Assembly (NCBI GenBank): GCA_030765065.1
Contig: CM060979.1
Location: 106,938,350-107,002,349 of the forward strand
DNA: 64,000 nucleotides
Reading direction: 5' to 3'
Source: Deroplatys truncata
Lineage: Eukaryota; Arthropoda; Insecta; Mantodea; Mantidae
A program made the translations under genes and the position numbers. Shown here piece by piece: positions 56,891 to 64,000 of the stretch (position 1 is the first letter of the stretch; each line of letters opens with the position of its first letter). The notes under the pieces were generated by a model. The model was not told the origin of the DNA. It was given only the letters and a program-made list of their open reading frames with translations, and searched no databases.

Positions 56891-58010
56891 ATATGCGTAT
56901 ACAAATTCCTGCAAATGTAAAATATAGGAATTTGTTCTCGCAATATGGAAGCATTTCAATTTTCTATAAATAGTCGCCATTGGACACACTAGTAATTAGA
57001 AACATACACACGTAAACGGAACCAAATTAACACCTAGTCGCTAATAAATGGAATCTTCTAAATCATCTACAAACATTTCGAATGGAATTTTTGTACCTTC
57101 ACTGATGTTGCCTCGATTTCACTCTAGCTGGCTGCTGGGTAATCAGAGCGGTAACTTCCGGCTAATCGGAAGTAATATGCGCACAAATTTTGGTACATAC
57201 AACTACAATTAAAATGAAAAACAAATGTACGTTGCGCCACGTGATATCGGAAATGTCGTTCTGGTAGTTATTTTATATGGGTTGGGCAAAGTTAGGTACA
57301 CAGTAGCTACATGGTAATTAAATATGAAGTATGGAGGGAAATTCTATTATAATAACGGTATAGATTGGATGAAATGACTCACAACATTAAAATATGCACA
57401 ACATCCCCAAGAAATAAATCCATAGGTGGAAGATCCGAAGATCTGTGCTGCCATTCAATTAATTCCCGTGGTCATATATACTTATTTAGAACTTCTTCGT
57501 CAAAATGTCCTACATAATTCATGCTTAGTGAGAGGAGACCCATCTTGCTGAAAACAGAGCTTTCATCAATGTGCTGCCCACCATAATATTACTTGTATAA
57601 TTGTATACCTACAGTATACCTGCTTTTCCCACCCCTATAAATTCAGTAGAAAAAGTGAAATAAGAAGCGAAACAGCAAGCTATTCTCAATGTTCCCTCCC
57701 ACTAAGACTTGACTTTTGAGGCTTGCAAAAGACCAACTTTGCGATATTAAATATAAAAAAACATGCTTATTGCTTAATCAATAGTTTTAAAAAGCTTTAG
57801 TGAATTCCTTAAAAACCTTACTTTTTTATTCTAACATTACTTAATTTTGGGCATAGGTAAGCTCAGTATAATCATTACTGCGATATTATAATGTTAAACA
57901 TTATGTTGCAAGGAATTATTTTACCGCGTGATAATTTAAAGCATTTAGGGTAGCGTAACAACTAGTGTTAGTCAATTTTTAGATTCTGAGAGGCTCTTAG
58001 AGCTGAAGAT
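56891..58010. other. Intergenic DNA, no gene seen
   Basis: No recognised feature. Confidence 0.5.
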
Positions 58011-58399
58011 ACGGATGAACGAAGTCTACGTTATGTTGCTGGCGTTCATTGCGCTGTTTAATCTAATGTAAGCAGGACTGTTCAGAGGTTCAGAGAGCGT
58101 TTTCAGCAGGAGGCTCGGTTCTGACTTTAGGAGTATAGCTGGCGCAAAACTTCTGGAATCGTGACCTTGATTGCCACCCCAGTTGCCGAGCCTAGGAATG
58201 GTGTGTGTTTAGCTTAATCAACGAGAACGATATAATACCTTTGCTTGCTCACAGTACGTATCACATAAGTCATCATAGAAGGTGTCCGCATTTGTTGTAA
58301 TTTCAAAGAGAGCTGTACCTAATAGTATTTATTTTATATTTGTTATATATACAAACCAATGGCTCCTACATTTTAAAAATTAAGTGGTAATGTCATAGT
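58011..58399 (+). pseudogene. Possible Tc1-type DNA-binding domain remnant
   Basis: Around 58060-58135 one frame reads YVAGVHCAV, and another VSRTVQRFRERFQQEARF, similar to the paired-like domain of Tc1-type transposases. It might be the start of the Tc1 copy whose end lies at 60110-61055, with the 58400-59980 element inserted between them. Weak. Confidence 0.25.
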
Positions 58400-59980
58400 C
58401 AAAACAGGGAAATAATTGCAAATGTCCTCAACTTCATAAAACAAGAAGCAGAGTCGAAGGAAGAAAATATACGTTCAACCGAGTTCCACAAATACCTTAA
58501 GAGAGTGAAAGAAAGAGTAGCCTAAGCAGCTGGTGCTTCACTGAGTTTCCGTTTCCGGAGCTCTCAAGGATAAGAGAAGCCATATGGATGAAAGAGTACC
58601 ACTTGACACATCTGTGAAGAAACATAAGGTCCCTAAACAGAAATAGACGATTTCGACAAATGCATCATTCGGCGCACAATTCATAATTTTATGTGGAAGT
58701 AAAAACTGTGCCAACAATAAGCAGATTGCTCATCAAGCTGAAGGATAGCATAAATGTTCAAGGTGATGCTACAAGTCTCAGAAAAATTATAAAAGATTCA
58801 GGGTTCATTTGGAAGAAACCGAAATCAATTAGAAGAGTTCTAATAGAAAAGCCCCCCCAAAAAATGTTGCCATGATAGCTTAGTCGATTAGAGCAACGGC
58901 ACGGAACGCATAAGATCCGTGGTTCAAATCCCGGCTATGGGATTGAATTTTTCAGTCTGATTCTACCTTTCCAAATAACTATAATTTTATATGTACTTAT
59001 ACCAGTGTGTATATCAGCATACATTTTCAAAATGGTGCTACAAACCTCACAAAAATTATAAAAGATTTAGGGTTCAAGTGGAAGAAAACGAAATCAAATA
59101 GATGAGTTCTAACAGAAAAGCACGACATACTATCTCAGCTGAAAGAGTAGGAAGAGTACCTTACTCAGAGGTACAAATTAGAGGATCAAATTACAGTGTA
59201 TGAAGATGAGTAATACATACACAGCAGTCATACAACATCTAAAAGTTGAAGTGACGGTAGCGAATTAGGTTTGCAGGTACCTGTTCTAAAGGACAAATAC
59301 TTATTATGGTTCATGCCGTTGGAAAGATCGGCTTCGTTCCAAATGCCCTTCTTTTACAAGTCGCAACAAAGCAGGAAATTTTCATCAAGAAACGAATACA
59401 GAAAATTACATGAAGTGAATCAACACCATGTTGATACCTAATATGCCTGCTGGGTCTGTTCTGGATATGGACAATGCTTCACAATGCATCAATACTTAAA
59501 TTGACAAACCATTTACCTCAAATTCCTTGAAGGAAGAAATGAGAGTCTAGTTACTTAGGCATAATACAGCTTTTGATGAAAGCATGAGTAAAACAAATAT
59601 AACTTAGTTAAAGCCAACAAACCCCTTCAGAAGTCACAATACTTGGCCAGATATTAATACAACATCGCCATAATGTACTTAGACTGCCACCGTATCACCC
59701 AGATCTAAACCCAATAGAATTAATCTGGGCTGATGTCAAAAAATGGGTGGCATGCGAAATATCACTTTTAAACTAAAAGATGTGGAGCAGTTATGTCGCC
59801 AGCGATTTGCAGAAATTGGAAGGCCAGAATGGGAAAATGTATGTCGAAATGTTGAATAAATTGAGAATCATTATTTCGAAAATTTTGGAATTGCAGACAA
59901 TCAAATAGAAGAAATTCTCATCCAGGATAATGGTGCAGAAAGTAGTGACAGCAGTGATGGCGGCAGTGAGTGAGTGATTC
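58400..59980 (+). pseudogene. Decayed DDE transposase of an insect Tc1/IS630-like family
   Basis: Visible blocks: DNA-binding helix with SLRKIIKDSGFIWKKPKSIR (58770-58835, partly repeated at 59040-59110), VYEDE..YIH (about 59200; first catalytic Asp/Glu region), MVHAVGKIGFVPNALLL (about 59310), WIWTMLHNA-like (where VMDNASYHN is expected, about 59470), and LRLPPYHPDLNPIELIWADV followed by KKWVA (59680-59755). The C-terminal tail ends in a serine-rich acidic segment. Many stops and frameshifts. Interrupted by SINE S4. Confidence 0.72.
58866..59005 (+). mobile_element. SINE family S4, inside the transposase remnant
   Basis: A-box-like ATAGCTTAGTCGATTAGAGC (58872), a near-perfect B-box GGTTCAAATCC (about 58920) and tail GAATTTTTCAGTCTGATTCT. 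Flanked by two copies of a 90-bp transposase segment. Confidence 0.78.
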
Positions 59981-60109
59981 CGTAGAACAGGAAGGCCTCT
60001 CTGGTGTGGCAGATGGTTGACAGTGTTTTTATGTTAAGGGCATTTTACAGCGGTAATTTAAATATACTGTATATAACTATAAGTTTATCAGTGCAGTGCA
60101 TAACCAATG

Positions 60110-61055
60110 TGCAGATATTGACAATGACTGTCCCACGCACTCCTGCAGACGACCTGATCTGGTAAGTAACTCGCTTCATAGCCGTCATTAAGATTTTGAC
60201 ATGTCTAGTACTGTTGCGCCAATTATACCTCTGATCGTGACGATCGCATTCTTTAATTGCAAGATCGGAGCGCAAAATTGGTGGAGGCAAGTAATAATTT
60301 GCAGCAAGTACGGCATGTTAACAGCAGTGAAGGGATAGAGTAGCCTGTATGAAGTGAATTTACAGTCCAGGAGACCTGCTAAAGGATCACTGCTGACCAA
60401 GGAACACCATATCTTTCGAAAATAATTTATCGCTCCCATCGAAACAGCTATAGACCAATGGAGCTCGCTGTTCTTCACGGATGAGAACAAGTTCTGCTTG
60501 AGGACACCAGATGGTAGGGAGAGAGTTTGAAGAAGACCAGGAGAACGTTATACACTCTGCATTTTCTCTTCAAGGGCACCTTTTAATGGAGATCCAGTAT
60601 TGTTTTTGGCAGGAATCAGCATTGAAGCAAGAACGGAACAGGGTTTCATCGAGAATGGGCCAATGACAGCTCATCGGTTATCGAGGAAATTCTTGCTCAC
60701 CATGCAACACCTTTTGCACCCGTTATAGGCGACATTATCCTTATGCACGATAACGCTCGTCCACACATTGAGAGATATGTTTCCGAGTTCCTGGCTGTGG
60801 TTGGGATTGAATGGTCGGCACGTAGTTCAGACGAGAACCTTAGCATGCCTGGGACAAGTTTTTGAGGCGTGTTAAGGATCGATTATTCGTCTCGCTGGCA
60901 GATCTTCGGTCTGCACTTCAAGCGGAATGGGAACTGATACTATAACAGGAGATTACAGATCTTATCCGGAGCACGCTTGACCGAACAGCAGGTGTAATTA
61001 GAGTGGAGCTGGGAACATTCGTTACTGAAACTGTGACAGCCAGAGTACCATAAAA
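60110..61055 (+). pseudogene. Decayed Tc1-like transposase
   Basis: Visible blocks: RRPAKGSLLTKEHHI (60370), WSSLFFTDENKFCLRTPDGR (60460; first catalytic Asp), RPGERYT, GDPVLFLAGISIEARTEQGF (60595), ILMHDNARPHIERYVSEFL (60740; second Asp), a degraded SPDLNPIEH-like block (about 60830), and a C-terminus resembling DLIRSTLDRTAGVIR. Several frameshifts and stops. Total size fits the roughly 340-residue Tc1 family. Confidence 0.78.
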
Positions 61056-61174
61056 CCATTAAAGGTGTCGCTTTTTAGCTCGTTTAAAAATACTACTTGT
61101 GTGTTATTTGGATGATAATGTTGTTAAATAAATGCTAAAGAAATCCTATTTTAATATTTATATGTTCATTTCAT
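61056..61174. other. Flank of the Tc1-like remnant
   Basis: AT-rich. It may include the right terminal repeat, not identified. Confidence 0.35.
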
Positions 61175-61492
61175 TAACCCCAGGTTCGATCCCAGGGACC
61201 CATGTTTGGTATTTGCGGTGGAGTAGCGACATCTGGACGGGGTTTCTCGGGTTCTCCAGTTTTCGCTGCGTTCATTCCGCTAATTGCTCTATCATCATCT
61301 TTCCTTTCATCCATTTCGCCTTCATTCCGTATCATCATCTTCCCTCACACTCATTGCTGGCTACGGGCCGATTTCCCATTCTCTGATCCAATGTTCGTCT
61401 GTTCCACCACAGGCCTCTAACTCTCGGCACCTTAAAGTCTTAGGGGGTGTAAGCCCTAAATACGAGGAGGGTAAGTCGACTAAGTAAGCAAG
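61175..61492 (+). mobile_element. SINE family S1, 5'-truncated copy
   Basis: B-box GGTTCGATCCC (61183-61193) is present and the A-box absent. The body matches the 37880 copy: GGGTTTCTCGGGTTCTCCAG, TTTCCTTTCATCCATTTCGC, GGGGGTGTAAGCCCTAAATA. Confidence 0.82.
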
Positions 61493-61984
61493 TTCCATTA
61501 AACACAGATTCTTCAAAAGAGTGTTTAAAATTAAATGTTTCTCTGTTTTGTCGTTCAGTACTTCTTGCATTTCTCTACATTGTAATTCAGCCTCGCAACA
61601 GCTCAGCTTCCGAAATTTCCTTTAGTTCTTCTAATGGAAGCAGATGGTGTTGTGGTTTGTAGTTTATCTTCTCATATTTTCGCTTTTTATCGAAAATATA
61701 AGTTGTAAATGTATTTTAAAAGTTTGCACAATATCTCTATGCGAGGTCGTTGTACGTGTAAATTTCTTTAAAATCATTTAACTTACCCGCAAAGCTCTCC
61801 TATAACTGTATATAAATATAATTTATTACTGCGTGCATACAGAGAGGCTATATCACACAATATTATTGACATTTGTAAGCAATAGTAACACTTCATAAGC
61901 GTGCCGATGACATACTTAGGATAGCATTGGACAGGACTAGAAGCGGAGAGGGACTTAGCAACCTACTCAGATTTTTGTACCTAG
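61493..61984. other. Intergenic DNA, no gene seen
   Basis: AT-rich with no recognised feature. Confidence 0.5.
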
Positions 61985-62482
61985 GCTTCCGACAGGGTGT
62001 CCTCGTGAGGGAGGGGTGTGTGAGAGGAGACAGAGGGCGACCGGATCAGGAGGCACGACAGGCAGAGGGCAGGGTCTCTACTGTTTACAGATCTGAACTC
62101 CTTTGTGTCGGCTGGTGCAGCCGGCCCTCTTCCCCCTGTGGGCTTATACATCCCCTGGGGACCGGGGACCCGGAGACCGGGTGCGCTTGCAGTCCAGGGG
62201 ACGAATGTTTCCACAAAGCGTCGTCTTTCCCTGCCATGCACACGCCGAAACCTACCGCCGACAGTTGCAACCCTGAAAGAAAGGTGAAGTGGTATGAGAA
62301 TGGAGATGAAATGGAGGTACAGGAAATTCGGGGATGTAATGATCCTTCCCAGCATTCTTTTGGTGACCAGGGGAAATCCCCGAAAAACATCATGGGTCAG
62401 GAAAGCTGGCCAAAGGAATCGAACCCACGAATCCCGAATGCGGGCCACAGACTCCACCGCCTGAGCCATCCCGCTTGGTGAC
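61985..62482 (-). mobile_element. SINE family S3, full minus-strand copy
   Basis: On the minus strand: head AAGCGGGATGGCTCAGGCGG (A-box), B-box GGTTCGATTCC (about 62416-62426), core TTTCCCCTGGTCACCAAAAG and AATGCTGGGAAGGATCATT, then a GC-rich 3' region unlike the tail of the 25274 copy. Long GC-rich open frames on both strands here are artefacts of the repeat. Confidence 0.8.
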
Positions 62483-64000
62483 TCTGGTGACTCCATACTT
62501 GGCAACACTTTCAGTCAAACTGAAGTGTTTACGAAGGCCACGACTTAAGCACAGGTCGGGCACCTGGTGCCACCCATCAGCTGCCATGAAACTAATACTA
62601 GAATAGTCCGTATTAAACCGCTCTTTTTTGTAGGAATGTAGTAATTAATAGTCTAGTTAAACCACAGAGTCAATTTAACATCCTCCGAATGGACTCTTTC
62701 ATGCTTGGTGGTATATGCATACTGCCTACTCTCTTCTTAGCAGGATATACAACTTCATTACTTTCTCTACTGTTTTCTACCATTCTATCTCGTTCTCTCA
62801 GCTATCTCAAATTATTTGCATTTGATTATGACGTTTATCTACATCAATCTCTCATCCGTTTTAGGTCTGCCTTTAGATCTAGCTGAAGAATCTTCCACTT
62901 AAGAGACATTGATTGCTCTTCGTATGCAATTTATTATGTGTGTGTGTGTGTGTAAAAATTTTCGTATTCTCTGAGATTTGTTAAAACTTAGGATTCATGC
63001 GTAGCATTGCAATTTCAAAATATTTCGAGAGCAGGTAACTTGCATTGTTGACATTTATATTTTAGAAAAGATGCTTTGAGTTTTCTTAACGGATGCTGTT
63101 TATCTAGGCACAGAAACAAAATTATTTACTCTCAAAATATTTTAAAATGGGGATACTACTACATGAAAAGGTGATCAGGCTTGTCGTATAATACTATGTT
63201 CAGCCTTCTCGCTTTCCTCGGAAGTGCGAGAGTAATAAACATCGCCACTATTATACGCACTTTCACGATACCCTCGGTCGTTCGTCAAGTGAAAATCTGT
63301 ATGAGAAACCGCTGGTTATATCATGACTTAAATTTTAAAAAATTAAGAAAGCAGATGGAAAGGCTCTTAACTACATTTATATAAACTAGTAAATACTATA
63401 TATAACATCTTCAAAGATAAATTCTTATCCATAACATGATCGTTCTGAATCGCCATTAATGAATTATGTTGCCTTAGGAGATCTCTGTGATTACTAGATG
63501 CTATTAAATAATTATTAATTCGTATATACATTTTCATTTGGTAGCTCCAGTATATTGTACAGTAATATTGTCTTTAACTTACTGAAGCAATTGTTGCTGT
63601 TATTTACTCGTTTTCGTTATGCATAAGTTTGATTTACTGTGTTTTACGTTTTGTATACCACTTTACTCTCGTGTTCACACTTTCCAGACTCTGTGGAGGA
63701 TTGGTAATGATCCAAATGAAAGACAAACCTTTCCCTTTATTCGAAGATCGTAACCTGAACATCTCGGTACAGAATCCAGCACACTGACCTCCAGATGATT
63801 AGGTTGCTGACAAAATCAATGACGTTGCTTCCAACATAATACAATCAGAACATGTACTCTCAATGCAGTCATTAAAACGTTTCAAAATGATTATTTAGCC
63901 CATATTTTTTGTTCCCTTCTGTATTCTATTATATTCTATTAAAGTTGTTCAGCCTTTATGCCATTTTAGTTTAAAAGGATACGAAACCTGATTCACAAAA
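62483..64000. other. Intergenic DNA, no gene seen
   Basis: A (TG)n tract lies at about 62936-62953. Short open frames only. Confidence 0.55.

Noticed and set aside
58866-58938. tRNA gene on the plus strand, and similar hits at 26314, 40756 and 38240
   Set aside because: A and B boxes are present but the acceptor arms do not pair well, and each sits in a repeat with a shared tail, so they are SINEs.
61927-62508. Long overlapping frames of 184 and 175 codons on opposite strands
   Set aside because: They lie in SINE S3, whose homologues at 25274 and 42953 do not keep either frame.

Overview
This is non-coding, repeat-dominated nuclear DNA from an animal, almost certainly an arthropod and most likely an insect with a large genome. 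It is AT-rich. It holds many tRNA-derived SINEs, several decayed Tc1/mariner-superfamily and hAT-like transposase copies, non-LTR retrotransposons, simple-sequence tracts and an abundant TG-repeat-containing element. I found no convincing intact host gene. The species cannot be named from sequence alone; a polyneopteran insect is only a guess.

Layout. 1-3830: AT-rich DNA with two copies of an element I call family H, one inserted inside the other. 3832-4385: decayed hAT-like transposase N-terminus. 4985-5520: two SINEs. 5656-6160: a promoter-like module with dense heat-shock elements, a TATA box and a GA repeat. 8338-14976: a minus-strand H copy split by a complete 6.05-kb non-LTR retrotransposon (8512-14562) with both ORFs open and a 10-bp target-site duplication. 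15807-16714: a full H copy. 19925-21345: a tandem repeat with units of about 285 bp. 21600-23905: two transposase remnants. 24545-27600: SINEs, including an inverted pair. 30985-34403: a divergent H subfamily arranged as a large inverted duplication. 34660-43500: SINEs, microsatellites and another H copy carrying a SINE. 49480-53045: a dead minus-strand non-LTR retrotransposon split by an H copy. 53180-54740: a SINE and an internally deleted mariner. 55620-56890: a third H-like subfamily interrupted by a 444-bp LTR-like insertion with its own heat-shock element. 58000-61060: two more decayed DDE transposases. 61175-62482: two SINEs.

How it fits together. The window is a record of nested insertion. 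SINEs sit in H elements and in transposases, H sits in H and in a LINE, and an intact LINE sits in H. The youngest insertion I can identify is the LINE at 8512-14562, because its ORFs are open and its target duplication is exact. The most unusual signals are the two heat-shock-element modules and the H family. H has an 11-bp inverted repeat at one end and set back from the other, a terminal hairpin and insertion into T runs, which resembles Helentron-derived (DINE-1/HINE) elements.
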